Positions 30,901-44,934 of a DNA stretch of 64,000 bases are shown piece by piece. The position numbers were made by a program, and so were the translations under genes. The stretch covers positions 270,583 through 334,582 of the forward strand of contig JAWDGP010001136.1 in NCBI GenBank assembly GCA_033675545.1, read 5' to 3'. The notes under the pieces are model-generated. The model was given only the letters and a program-made list of their open reading frames with translations, was not told where the DNA came from and did no database searches. Each line of letters begins with the position of its first letter. Position 1 is the stretch's first letter. The DNA is from Elysia crispata (Eukaryota > Mollusca > Gastropoda > Plakobranchidae).

Positions 30901-32560
30901 ATAGAGTGTTAGTATAATACTACAAAAGTATAATAATAGTTAGCTAATAATCTTACAAAAGGGTCTCCACTTGATTTGAAGTTTCACATCTATTCTTGTT
31001 CTAAATAACTGATATTGTTTAGAAAATAAATAAAAAAGCAGGATACGTATACAGCTAAATCACTTCCTTCAAATCGTTCACAAACTACGATTACATCTGA
31101 AATTATTACACTGAGCAACACTATAAAATTTGTAAATCAGTGAACACAATAGTCCAAGAACTGCATCAATCCACCCATACACATTTTGGTAAGATCCGTC
31201 TGAGAAGAACAAAATTACAAGTAATGGTATCCACAATAATTTATAGACGTGAAATTTCTTTACGAGACGCACGTATCAGTCAAGGTTTAGACTGCTCTGG
31301 GTTCTTGATCCTATCGACAGGCAAAACACAAATCCACATAGGCCTAGGCCTACTGAAAAAAAAAGCCCTGAAAGGATCCTTGGCCTGCAAGTTAATAAAA
31401 ACCTGCATTGCTTTTACAAGGAAATAATCCCACACACTTAAATTTTATGCAGTCAGGACATTTATCTTCCTTGTTTGGTCTAAGCTGTTGAATTGCTTAA
31501 CACTAGCTCTAATCTCTTTCACACGGTCAAGGTTGTTTTATGGTCGTAAAGATAATTCTAAACATGATGGAATGGGGTCTGGTGTGTAGTGTTACTAAAT
31601 CACTGCAGTGTAATTGGCCGGGTTAAAATCCAAGATTAGGAATCGGTTTAATTTAACACACATGACAAGGTAGGCCCTGACGCACCACTTTATTTATAAT
31701 TAAATGCACCATGAAAATGAATTCAAGAAACTCAAACAGTATTAGGGCTAGATTCTCATTTGTGCGTTGTTCTATTCGCCAACATGAACATTTTACTATA
31801 GATTTAGAACTTGCTCTAAACTTAAACGCAATTAAATGTAAATACTTAAAAAATCGATCCCATATTTTGGCTTTACGCGGAGCGATTAGACTACTGACTA
31901 GTGCTTATATGAACCTTGCAGTTTGAGGACGCAGGGCCCTGTTCCATAAACACTAACGTTATGTTAAATTAACTAACTCTTGATCTAGGCTTACTACAAC
32001 AAAGCTGACTCAATCTAGATCTAGATCTAGGTCTAGGTCTAGATCTAATACAACTCGATCTCTAGGCGCTGTACGAGCCTCGTCTCTCAACTTAACTGTC
32101 AGTCACGGACGGGCTATTTTTTTTCCTTATCCTTCGCCTTCGTGACTCCAAGCGTAGCCTACTGTAAAGCGTGTAGTGTGTAACTAGATCTGAATCTAGA
32201 TCTAGCACAGCATGCGGCCCGTCAGGTAGAAAAGTATTTCTCCTACTACTGGGTCATCATTGTGTAGCACCAAAAGATCTGAAGGTCCAAATCTATTCTT
32301 AACGATAATTTTAGGTGGAAGCCGAGGTCACAAAGCAGCCACATACTAACGGTCCAATGGGCACAATACACTGCGATCCCAAACCGAAAAACTTTTCATA
32401 CGCGACCTGGTCAACCAAAGGTGGTCATTCTGTTTTGATAAGACAGGACATGAGGAATGCCATGACTGTACCATCAATAGGTGTGTGTGTGTGTGTGAGT
32501 GTAGAGGAGGAAGAATCGCGTAGCACGATTGGATAGGTCTATGTTTGATAAGCAACATTG

Positions 32561-32627
<67 letters not shown>

Positions 32628-33265
32628 CTCGATCCACCCCGCTTCTTACAACTAAGGCAGAGGTGCATCGTTATGGACCTCTCTTTCTCCTGTCATTTTT
32701 GCGATCACACATGCATAGGCCTACAGAGTATGTACACAAATTCTTATAAGATTCACCCTGTCTCAAAGAAGACACGTTCAACACGAGCTTCAACTTTGAC
32801 CTTAACATGCCCAGCGAATAAGTTGCATTGTTTACCTGGCACGTATCAGAAAAAAGCAACCATGATCAGTTTTTGCTTTGTTTTGTTTTGTTTTGTTTTT
32901 TTTTTTGTTTTTTGTTTTTTGAAACATTACCTGTCCTGTTCTATCCGTATAAAACCAGTAGGAATGTTGTTTTGTTTTTTTTTCCAACAGCCATCACTAG
33001 CCTTCTGAACATTGTTTTCTTAGTCTAGAACCAATTTAAAAGGTATGAAATAGACTAGATGTTTAACGCTACAAGAGAAAAACGACCTACAACGAGGAAG
33101 TATGGAATTCGGGGAGCAAAAGTTAAGACGGAAGTAAGCCATGATCTAATAACATACTGATTTAACAAGCGAAGAAAAAGCAGAGGAAGAGGAGAGAAGG
33201 CGGGAGAAAATTAAGAAACATTCTGTTCGTTATGCGGACCAAATAATAAGTAAGCTTTGAAAAAG
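30901..33265. other. No gene seen; (TAGATC)n and (CT)n patches
   Basis: Contains a short AGATCTAG cluster near 32010-32050 and a (CT)31 array at 32563-32624. GGGCCCTGTTCCATAAACAC at 31935 resembles the edge of a small dispersed element but no other end is found. Open frames (for example 31711-31926) are not recognisable. Confidence 0.5.
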
Positions 33266-33270
33266 TAGTT

Positions 33271-33740
<470 letters not shown>

Positions 33741-34530
33741 ATTTTTAAAAAAATGCTAAACTTTTGGGCACAACTATGTATAAGTCCAAGGATCCGTTGT
33801 ATACACGGGTGAAAGATGGAACAAAATAATTTATGGTGTAAACAATCAAATGGACTTATATGGAAAAAGATTACAATAGTAGTAATTTTAGTAGCAGTGC
33901 TGATAGATACTTTTTTTCCATTACACTCATAAGTTACGCCACTTTCACAACATCACTAACACTGACCACATAGTTCAAAGTTTGATTACAAGCAGGTTAT
34001 CTGAGAAGTGATCTGAAACCGACATCCTGGTAGACTAGCAATTTCGACTAATTTCAATTGAGCGTTGGAGAATACCCTGCAAGATATATTAACAGTAAAT
34101 TGTTTATGTTTGGTAATACGTGTATTTTTGTAGCACGAGGCGCATTATCTCATTACGAAGAGAATATATAATGAATGTATCGATCTGATTTCTAGTTCAC
34201 ACGAGGGATGGTTATTTTTGGAAATATTTATCACATCTCAGGCTTACAAAACTGCACCATGTCTTTAGCATCTAAAGTCTAGAATGTTCTACCCATCTAT
34301 ACATGTAGGCCTATATTGTTTACCTTAACAATTAAAAATAGAAGTTTGAGTTCAAAATCTTCGATAATCGAGTGCATATTTTAAGATTAACGTATTTAGT
34401 ATTTTATATTATCATTTGTGATCTTAGTTTTTTACTCTTTGGTTGTTTATAAATAAACATTTAAGATTTTATCACGTGTTTTATTTTGACTCAAATCCTG
34501 AGAAGTTCTTTCCCCTTTTTACGACAATGA

Positions 34531-34578
<48 letters not shown>

Positions 34579-34601
34579 ATTGTTGTTGTTATTGTTGTTG
34601 T

Positions 34602-34632
<31 letters not shown>
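34531..34632. repeat. (TTG)n-(ATG)n array
   Basis: TTG repeats with ATT interruptions, then ATG repeats. The flanking stretches 33741-34530 and 34633-35219 hold no recognisable gene. Confidence 0.93.
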
Positions 34633-34633
<1 letters not shown>

Positions 34634-35216
34634 TTATTATATTATGAATGAATTAACCCATAAAAATAGCAGAAAAGAAGTAAAAGAAAGAAATACCCAC
34701 CCAAAGAATCGGTCCAAGCTAGGTCACATACTTTACGTAATCAATAGCAAGAACATTTTCTGCCAAAAAAAGCAGAAAAGGTACTCTTCCCTTGTATGAT
34801 TTCTTCTATAAAATGGACAGTAAATTAAAACTGGGACACGTTCAACAATTTAAAAGATCACCTCAAATTTCTTTTTTTTTTTCCAAATTAAGCCTTAATC
34901 CCTGAATATTGAAGCTTAGACAGCAGCAGGAAGTTCTTTCAAACAGGACACACTTTAGTTTCTGGTCGTTGGACAATAATTTTAGATTTTTTTTACAGAC
35001 GGTAGAAACCACAGGAAAGAAGAAATCTCAAGGGGAAGTTGAAAGGAAACTGAAATACCTGTGCTCTAAATAGTAGTCTAATGTCTAAAGTTGCAGAAAC
35101 CAGCGTGCAACTGGTATGTGGCTGGAAGCTTTGCTTGTAAATTTATTGGAATAGACTAGTGCTAGAAGTAGACTAGAGTAAGTATTGTGTCCTGTATTTT
35201 ACAATATCACCCTTGC

Positions 35217-35219
<3 letters not shown>

Positions 35220-35277
<58 letters not shown>

Positions 35278-35429
35278 AAGGGAATAAGAGAAAGACAGGC
35301 AGACAGACAGAGACACAAACTGAGAGACACAGGCACTCAGACAGAAAGTCTACAGACAAACAGAGACAGACGGATAGATAGATAGATAAATAAATAGATA
35401 GATAGATAGATAGATAGAGAAAGAGACAG

Positions 35430-35498
<69 letters not shown>
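35220..35498. repeat. (AG)n, (GATA)n, (AG)n cluster
   Basis: (AG)n at 35220-35274, ACAG-rich spacer, (GATA)n at 35371-35418 and (AG)n at 35437-35498. Confidence 0.95.
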
Positions 35499-35499
<1 letters not shown>

Positions 35500-35500
<1 letters not shown>

Positions 35501-37365
35501 GAGAGGATGAATCAATGAAGTGAGAGATAAAGAAAAAAGATAAAAATAACTTAGAAGGAAAAACAGTGATTGAGAGTTAGAGTTAAAGAGACAGAAAGAC
35601 TAAGAGAGACAGAGAGACAGAGAAAGAGATGGTTTTAAGAGAAACAGGTGGAACGTATCGATACTGCAGTCAGAGAAAAACTTACCGAACTTACATCCAC
35701 ATAGGTAAGAAAGGCAGTCTAGACTCTAACATTTCCAGAATAAACAGCACTGTAGAGTAAGCATCCAAGCATGCATGTCTACACACTGGCTGAATAGGCC
35801 AGATAATGCCGCACGTGCAGAATAATTAGTGACACACTCACACACCTCTCACCTTTTTTTTTACAGGTGTAGGACAAACCGTTGCTGTTAATCCACCCAG
35901 TGGTAGCCAATTTACTACATATCTCCCATAATATCTTTTCCTTTCAGCAATTATCGGAGATCTTAAAGCAGTTTACAACTCAACAACAACAACAGAAGCG
36001 TATCATGAATTATGACAATGAAAAGGAGGCTGCTACAGGTAGTGAGCCTGATGCAGGCGGTCTGCTTATTACACCAGAGAGTTTATAGATTACACTAGAG
36101 GGAGCTGCTTACGGTGAAGAAAAGGTCTGCTTTATGGGTCGGTAGATGGGCTGCTCACTTCAGAGTGGCTGCTTACTAACGGGGGGTTGGGGGCAACGTA
36201 TTTTTGTTGTCGCGATGTGATATTTATATTCAACTACATGAAAATATATTGTCTTCTTTGCTCTTATAAACTTGGACATTTTAACAAGAATGTATATGTA
36301 TTTCATTGAAATTCACAAAGACATATTTAAGGTAGTGAGGGTCTAAAAATGATTTTTTTAAATCAAATTTCTCGTGGGCAATTAATATATAAATGTATAT
36401 TGCATTACAAATTGCACATTTCTGTATTTGCCTTGATCAGTGCCGCAATCCTGATTCTTACTTTCATATTGACATGCTTATTTATTTTGCAATAGATGTT
36501 CTAAAAATTCAAATCTAGAAACATATCTGTCCCTTTTACATTTAAGGGCGATAGCTGTTAGAGTGATAGGGGATTTGATAAAATTGTGAATTATTTATGC
36601 ATTGTGTACAGCAAAAGTTGAAATCAATGTTAAGATAGTGTGCACTTTTGTTTGTGTAATGTGTATACTAAAGTCTCATCAAAGGCCTTAATACGAATAA
36701 GTACAATAAAAGAATTATGGGCTATAACTCACTATAGACAGTATTTTCCCAAATAAGATCTACCTCATGGAACTTTTATGTGCCTAGAATATCTGTTAGG
36801 AGCTAAATCTTATATCTTGTCTTCAAAAGTACATAAGTCTTTCATAGATTTCTGTGCTCTTGTTTTGCAATGAGTCATTATTTCAGAAAACGAACAGGGC
36901 AGATTGAGGATGGCAAATCATTGAAGATATATAGATCTAGTTGTTACCCGCCGCACCATCACGAAGTGAGTCGAATTAAGCTTACAATGCCTATTTTAAA
37001 CCCTTTAAACGTAAAATTTACAGTAAATCATAAACAAAGCACATTAAAGTGCACTACTCATGTAATCCAATTTACATTCCATATCCATTGTTAAGTGTTG
37101 GGCGCAAATGACGCATAAATGATCGAGCGCGTTAACAATGAGTGCAATTAGCTTGATGTAGACGCATGTTTTATTACAGCGGGTGTGACTGTGCTTCACT
37201 GTTTCTTGAATGTGGAACTAGTGCTCTGTCTACTGCTTGTTCAAACTCAAGAGGAAAGTAATTGCTACTCTGTCAGGATGTGCTGTCCTTACAAAAAGTA
37301 TTTTTGTCCTCTATTCTTTACGACGATTTAATTTTCCTCTTGGTACGTCTAAATACATGTTTACA
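35500..37365. other. No gene seen
   Basis: AT-rich unique sequence. Short open frames (35882-36088, 36870-37094) have no recognisable similarity. Confidence 0.5.
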
Positions 37366-37369
37366 ACTA

Positions 37370-38150
37370 AATTGCTCTGTCTCGATATGGTATATCTTTA
37401 CCACGAGTGAGAACAGTGTTCTGTCTTGATGATGGTATATCTTTACAACAAGAAACAATAGTGTTTTGCCTTGATTATCACGAGTGAGAATAGTGTTCTG
37501 TCTTGGTGATGGTATATCTTTACAACAAGAAACAATAGTGTTTTGCCTTGATTATCACGAGTGAGAATAGTGTTCTGTCTTGATCACAAAAGAGAAGGTA
37601 AGGTTCTGTCTTGATAAAGGTACATCTTCACCACGAGTGAGAACAGTGTTCTGTCTTGATGATGGTATATCTTTACAACAAGAAACAATAGTGTTTTGCC
37701 TTGATTATCACGAGTGAGAACAGTGTTCTGTCTTGATGATGGTATATCTTTACAACAAGAAACAATAGTGTTTTGCCTTGATTATCACGAGTGAGAATAG
37801 TGTTCTGTCTTGATCACAAAAGAGAGGGTAATGTTCTGTCTTGATAAAGGTACATCTTCACCTCGAGTGAAAATAGTGTTCTGTCTTGATAATGGTATAT
37901 CTTTACAACAAGAAACAATAGTGTTTTGCCTTGATTATCACGAGTGAGAATAGTGTTCTGTCTTGGTGATGGTATATCTTTACAACAAGAAACAATAGTG
38001 TTTTGCCTTGATTATCACGAGTCAGAATAGTGTTCTAGCTTGATTATCAAAAGTGAGGGTAGTGTTCTATCTTGATAAATGTACATCTTCACCTCGAGTG
38101 AAAATAGTGTTCTGTCTTGATGCTGGTATATCTTTACTACAAGTGTGAAT
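37370..38150. repeat. 77-bp tandem array with about 230-bp higher-order unit
   Basis: TTCTGTCTTGATGATGGTAT-type units start at 37419, 37496 and 37573 (77 bp). A variant unit containing TGATCACAAAAGAGA recurs at about 37583 and 37813, giving a higher-order period near 230 bp, three basic units. Confidence 0.88.
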
Positions 38151-38799
38151 GATGCTCAGAGCCGATTTTCTTATAACATGGTTTTTGATTGTTAAGTCAT
38201 AATTTTTGTTAAACACTCCATTAAAACCTGCGAGACATTTTTCAAAACAGTCTTGTATTTCAGAGATTTTACTTACATTACGCAAGCAACTATGGCCCGC
38301 GAAAACCAGTATACCCGGGTGGCTGGACCGAGTTGAAGTACGGTGTTATTGATTTGAACATGAGTAAAGCAAGCAAAAACACAACTATGGTGTTCCAAGC
38401 AGAAACTTGACGAGATGAAATTGATTAATGCTCATATTAAGAAATACTTAAACTTGGTAACCATTGTAATGGCACCGTTTGTTCTGTTTTGTTGTTTTTT
38501 TTGTTTTGTTTTTTTGTAGTTGTTGTTTCTTTTTTTTATTGTTATTGTTTGTTTATTTTGTTTGTTTGTTTGTTTGGAGTTTTTTTGTTCTGGCACAAAA
38601 ATAGTTTATTGCTAGTCTCAAATAAACCCAAGTTAAGAAACTTGTATTAATTTTTCACCTCAAATAAACAATGCACGCACCCTTTGTTCGTGGTCAACTT
38701 CTTTATCGGGTAGGACAACATGCAGAGTAAGGTACCGATATCCCTCTGGTGTCTCTACTAGGTACTGCCGCGTATGCATGTCGTGGAGAGATAGCAGGT

Positions 38800-39800
38800 T
38801 ATATCAAGGAGGGCAGCATGTAAAAGATGAGAGAGGAGGTACATGTCCTCAAGAAGGTCAACATAAATGCACTGGTGAAATATCAGACTCATATCTCCAC
38901 TAGATTGGAAAGCATGACTGTATTTACTGGTGAAATACCAGATTTATCTCTCCATCAGATAAGATGCCATGTATATGGTGAGGAGATAGGGGATTCGTGA
39001 CCTCAGGTAGGATGATGTGTTCATAATGCGGAAATAAAAGATTCACATCTCCACATCTCCACCAGATTGAGACAGGATATTCATGTCCTCATGAAGGATA
39101 GCATAAATGCACTGGTGAAATATCAGATTCACATCTCTATAAGGTAGGAGAGCATGGCGGCTGGTGACATTTCAGGTTAATATCAGATATGACAGCATGA
39201 ATAAGATGAGAAGATAAAAGATTCATGACCTCAGGTAAGGTACCATGTATTTACCAGAGAAATATCAGATTCATATCTCCATATGATAGGGCAGCATGTA
39301 TATACTGGTGAAATATCAGATTCACATCTCAATCAGATAGGACAGCATGTATATATACTGGTGAAATATCAGGTTAATTATCAAGTATTATAGCACGTAT
39401 AAGGTGAGGAGATAAAAGATTCACGGCCTCAAGTAGGATAGCATGTACACTACAGAAATATTAGATTGTATGTAGAGAAATATCAGATTCACATCTCCAC
39501 CAGATAGGACAGCATGTATGAGGTGATGAAATCAGAGATTCTTATCCATGTATGAAATGAGGCAGAAGATTCAAGTACTCATGTAGAAAAGCAGGTATGC
39601 ACAGTTGAAATATTAAATTCATATGTTCCCAGAAAGGACAGCAAGTATGAGATGATGATAAATGAGATTCATGTCTTCGGATAGGAAAGCATGTCTAATA
39701 TGCGGATGAAATATCAGAGCTATATTTCCACCAGATACACAACACGCATATACTAGTAAAATATCAGGTATACATCTCCATCAGATAGGACAGCATGTAT
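38800..39800. repeat. Diverged tandem array, about 50-60 bp unit
   Basis: GGTGAAATATCAGATTCACA, ATCTCCA and GATAGGACAGCATGTAT blocks recur in varying order and spacing. It is an old, degraded array with TATATACTGG joints. Confidence 0.75.
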
Positions 39801-39963
39801 AATTATACTGGTAAAAGGAAAGCGTGTGAAGCTGCATATTATGTAGGAGTGCTATATCAGGTTTATATCCCAATCATACAGAACAGCTGCAGGTGTGTAG
39901 TGGTGGAACTGTGGATTTATGTCCTCAGCTTTGCAGTATGTAAGTGGGAAAGGAGGGGAAAAA

Positions 39964-40142
<179 letters not shown>

Positions 40143-40539
40143 TTGCTTTCATGCAGTGTGAGACTTATCTTTAAAGTCAGAGTTCAAGAAGTCGCATAAA
40201 CTACAAGCAATTGCATAGAGAACCCACCAGTAGAAGGGACAATGGTATTGCGCATGCAATTTATAATTATCTTAGACACTTGACTGTTAACGGCTTTCTC
40301 TATTGAATGAGTATAAATACTTTCGCATTCTCTGTCAAATAGTCTGGATATGATTGTTCTTGTTTATTAGAGTCGGCCAGGGAGGGGAATGTCTTGGAGA
40401 TGCGAATGTGTCTACACGCAAGAGTAATTGATACCATGTTTTGCACGTTAGAATGTTGGGGCCTTGGGTATAGCTTTGTTATGCAAATGAGATGCAAGGG
40501 GCTTCGGGGATACTCCGGCACTGGATGATTAAAGATATA

Positions 40540-41020
40540 TAACATCATGTTGTTTTGATAGAAAATCTTGCGTATGCCATTTTATATGAATTTCTCTATT
40601 TTTAGGTGAAGTTTCGCATGCGATGTAGTTACCGTATGCCCATAAATAGATCTTTTTATGTTCGGTGAGAGAGCATTTTGGTATTTGTGTTTGTTGTTTG
40701 TATAAAATTATTAAGGCTATCAATGGTATAAAAGAAGAATGTTTCGAGAGAAACGAGAGAGACTTACTGCGATTTGAGTCCTGAGCTGAGGCTAGGAGCA
40801 TCGATGTGCTGAACAAGAGCTATAATTGTGACGATAAATTACTTTGACTCATCAGCCTGTGCGCGCTGATGCTGTATTATTGATACTTTCTCAAATTAAT
40901 TAAAGTTTATTAGTTCATTATTGACTGGCTTGTGATTTCTTTAACTTGAGTTGGATCGGAAAACCCGTAGCACAATAATTTTTATCGTGATTAACCTAGA
41001 ATGGCGCCTAACACTAAGTT
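40540..41020 (+). mobile_element. Possible LTR-type fragment with primer-binding-like site
   Basis: TATAAAAG at 40727, a 7-bp hairpin (CATCAGC...GCTGATG, about 40849-40871), an A/T-rich block, then TGGCGCCTAAC at 41002, which resembles the TGGCGCCCAAC primer-binding sequence common after 5' LTRs. No gag or pol frame follows and no LTR boundaries or target duplications could be fixed. A chance match or ordinary promoter-like sequence is possible. Confidence 0.25.
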
Positions 41021-41696
41021 ATCGACCGGCTAGGAATGATAGCACACAGCAAATGGCCTATACGCATTTTTAATTTATCATAGTAAAACCAATTTAAGCA
41101 TATCACTTCAAAATGTCTCGATTTTTTGTTTTTGTCTATTCACAATTCATGCTGATTATCTTTTCCTATTCAGCTATCTTTTATTGGCAGATCATTGCAA
41201 AAAGTCATCATAAAAAAGTTGGATACAGACTCGGGCTGAAAGCTGGTGCTTCCTCGAGACAACAAATCATTAGCACTGGACGATGTAGCAAAAAAAAAAA
41301 ATCATAAAGAACGTGTTCATTGTGAAACAGAACTCGGTAATACAAACAGTTAATGTTAACAGCACGAGGGAGGAAGAAAAACGCGGAAGGAAAACAACGT
41401 AAGTAAGAATATTTATCTTTAAAAATATCAATATTGGCTGTGTTTTGTTATGTAAACCTTATCATTGGAGAATTTATAATTAACCCTCTTATATCTGCAA
41501 ACACTCATGGGTCAAAAATGATGATCGTCTATCTAAAACTTAATATTTGGATACTTTTTAACTCAAAGCTTGTGTTATCGCCCACCGCCAACTTGCACCT
41601 CTCATTGCTGGGTCAGAAAATAAGGAGACTAAAGAATACGCTGCTGAAACTTTTTTTTTTTTTAAAAAAACCCGTCATTTTTACAGCCCGACAGAG

Positions 41697-42723
41697 CTTG
41701 TCAACGCCGCACCAGAAAATACATGTATGAGGCCGAGCTTGATATTTTAGCGCCTCACTAGATTGTACGCGATACGCCCTCTACACCCGGTTTTTCCATG
41801 CGGTTTTCCTACACACGCAGTGGTCCAGCGCTTGGCTTGAGAAATCTGACCCAGCGCCTTGTGCAACCACCGTGTGTATTGTGGGCTTAAGGCCGACCAC
41901 AGACCTTGCACACCCCATGATCTCTAGAATTACTATTGGCTGCTCCACTGGGCAGAATACGCTTTATTTTCTAAAACATCTGATATTAGTCGCTTCAAAC
42001 ACATTAAACACACTCAATCATAACCATCTACAAGGGCTTCTAAGATCCACCATACACACAGAGGGGATGCTAGGCGTTGCACAAGATATCCGTGCAAGGC
42101 ATTCTGTGCTGCATTTTTACATACCGCACACACAGTGAGAAAATAAGGGGTGGTGCGTAGTTTTCGGAAATTTTGAGCTCAAGGGGTCAATACACTGAGC
42201 GACATGTCGCGACACATTGCTTCAACCAGTTGACTTAGTCGCGCTTATTGGTGCAAAATTAGTCTATCTAGTTAACTGATACGTATAGGGTAAAAGCAAG
42301 ACAATGGGGGTGAAAAGGGGGGGGGGGGGGAACCAAATGACAGCAACACGCCCACATGAGCCAATGACCCAGATAGGGCTTTTTTAATTTTATTTTTCAA
42401 ATCTCCTGTTCTGAATAACATTTATGTATTATATGTATTTGGTATCAATTTGCTCTAAAATTCGACGAGGAATATGATTCTGATTTTTTTTAGTCAAAAT
42501 GCAAAACTTTTAAGCCATTTTTTTTATAGTGAACCTGTCAGGCGCCGCACCAGAAAATATCAGGCAGAGCTTGAAATTCTGCCCCCTCGTTAGACCGCAC
42601 GCGACACGCCGTCTATAGCCGGGGTTTTCATGCGGTTTTCTTTCACACGCAGTGGCTCAGCGCTGGACTCGTGAAATCTGACCCTGCGCCTCGCGCAACC
42701 ACGGTGTTTATGGTGGACTTAAC
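41697..42723. repeat. Pair of diverged direct repeats, about 190 bp each
   Basis: 41697-41890 and 42536-42723 share GCCGCACCAGAAAATA, CATGCGGTTTTC and CACACGCAGTGG plus several further blocks in the same order and orientation. The 645 bp between them contain no recognisable coding sequence. They could be two insertions of one short element or the ends of a small non-autonomous element. Confidence 0.8.
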
Positions 42724-42837
42724 AAACACTGTTTGAATCTTCCATATCTGTGAAGAATGATGGTTGACAATACCTTTATACAGGATTAAACCGGCAAACA
42801 CATTAATCCAACTTGAGGTTATCAGTATCAGAAAAGG

Positions 42838-42884
42838 AGAAGAAGAAGAAGAAGAAGAAGAAGAAGAAGAAGAAGAAGAAGAAG

Positions 42885-42916
<32 letters not shown>

Positions 42917-42924
42917 GTAGTAGT

Positions 42925-42984
<60 letters not shown>

Positions 42985-43070
42985 AGAAGAAGAAGAAGAA
43001 GAAGAAGAAGAAGAAGAAGAAGAAGAAGAAGAAGAAGAAGAAGAAGAAGAAGAAGAAGAAGAAGAAGAAG

Positions 43071-43118
<48 letters not shown>
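42838..43118. repeat. Compound (GAA)n-(GTA)n-(GCA)n-(GAA)n-(ACA)n array
   Basis: About 24 GAA, 4 GTA, 18 GCA, about 30 GAA and about 15 ACA units in immediate succession. Predicted peptides are homopolymers; there is no gene context. Confidence 0.95.
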
Positions 43119-43124
43119 AAAAAC

Positions 43125-43260
43125 AAGAATAAAAATAACAACAACAAAAACAACAACATCAAGTCCCAAAATTAGAAGAGCAAAAAGAGCAAGCAAGCAA
43201 CAACAACAACAACAACAACATCAAGTCCCAATATTAGAAGAGCAAAAAGAGCAAGCAAGC

Positions 43261-43296
<36 letters not shown>

Positions 43297-43390
43297 ATTA
43301 ACAACAATAAAAATAACAACAACAATAACAAAAACAACAACACCAAGTCCAAAAACTAGAAGAGCAAAAAAGAGCAAGCAAGCAACAACA
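43125..43390. repeat. Three-copy repeat containing AAC runs
   Basis: The segment CATCAAGTCCCAAAATTAGA followed by AGAGCAAAAAGAGCAAGCAA recurs three times, each followed by (AAC)n of different length. 43391-43860 is purine-rich without a recognisable gene. Confidence 0.88.
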
Positions 43391-43860
43391 ACTACAACAA
43401 CAGAAAACGAGAAAAAATGAGGAGTAGAAAAAAAATGAAAGGAAAAAAACAGGACATCGAGTTTGAATAAAAAAGGATAAGGGGAAAATATGGAGGAAGG
43501 AGTGCTAGAGAAATGTGAAAGGGAAGATCAAGAGATAAAAAGAAAGAAGAATGAAAAAAAAAACGTGGCGAAAATATCGAGAACAATGAAGAGAAGGATA
43601 AGGAAATACAGGACCAGGAGAAGACGAAGTAAAACGAGAGAAAGATGGGAACAGGGAAATGAAACAGAGGAAGTGGAGAAAGGATACGTGCCAAAACATC
43701 CAAAGAGAATAATAAGGCTAAACACAAGGATGAAACAGAAAAGGCAGTTTTGCTGTCATGCTCATCAAACAATAACACTCAGTGACTCACATTCACTATC
43801 AGAAATTAGCAAGGACAGTGCAATACCAAATTATGACAAAACAATAGGCCTATTCAAACA

Positions 43861-44880
43861 GTGAAGATAAGAAAAGAGTTCGAGCTCTCAAAGATAGAGG
43901 TATTCAAGAAAGCATTATTTTGAGAATAACAGTTCAAGTGGGTCCATTAAGGCTGCACAATAATTATGCATCCTTATTAATTTTTGTAAAAAGAAAGGAC
44001 AAAAACAATTTTACTTTGCCTTAGACTGATTATTGTCGTTGATTTTTTTTTGTATGTGTCAAGTGTTTGCAACTCGTGTCTCAGCTTAGCTGAAGTGCGT
44101 GTGGGTGAGTGAAGTCCACCGTTCTAGTGGTTCAAGCAATGACACTCTAGGTCGTCTCACTTGATCATTACGCGTGTGACTTTTCTGTGTAGAATCTCTT
44201 CCTAGTTATAGACACAAAGAGGCTGCAGAAAGCGAGGTATAATAGTCACTCTTGAAGCAAGAACGTACCAGAATTGGTTGATTCATAAAGTTACATTTTG
44301 ATCTAGATCTAGTGGGAACCTAATGCAATACTATTTAGTGGGTCCATTAGGCAACACTCTTTGGTGGGTGTGTAAGGAAACTTCGTCTAAAGGGCGGCAA
44401 CCTTGTTTAGTGGGTTTGTAAGGCAATAGTATTTTGACAATATTCATCGGGAGTGAGTTGTGGACGAGCGGAGGTATTATTGTTAAAAATGGTTTTAAGT
44501 TGTATTCGTTTGAGGTATGGGAAATATTATTAGTGAAAGTTAATTATAGGTGGTGAATTCTGTAGTAAGGGTTATTATATTGTTGTCAATGATGTTCGAT
44601 CATAAGTGTTTGGGCTATCGGAGAAAATATTGTTGACAATAATTACGATTGGTGAGTTCTAGTGTAACCAAGATGATATTATATACATTGATTATAGGTC
44701 CTGAGGTCTAGAGAAAGAACAAAATCAATTTTACAAATTTTAACAGAATTCAAGACAGGCGTTAGATAGAAAATATTGTAAAGCAAAAGTGGGGGGCGTG
44801 AAGTTCGGAGTAATGAAAATAATATTTTTGACATCTATCGATCTAAATTTCTCCGACGCGCCTGCTTGAGGACAAGATCT
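43861..44880. other. No gene seen
   Basis: Unique AT-rich sequence with diverged GTGGGT and AATATT motifs. Includes GATCTAGATCTAG at about 44301. Confidence 0.5.
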
Positions 44881-44934
44881 AACCTACCACTATGCACAAA
44901 GATGGGACGAGACTAATCTATTCAGAAGCACATA

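Noticed and set aside
42764..43196. Poly-Glu, poly-Ala, poly-Gln and poly-Leu frames
   Set aside because: All come from trinucleotide repeats in several frames and both strands at once; no unique coding sequence adjoins.
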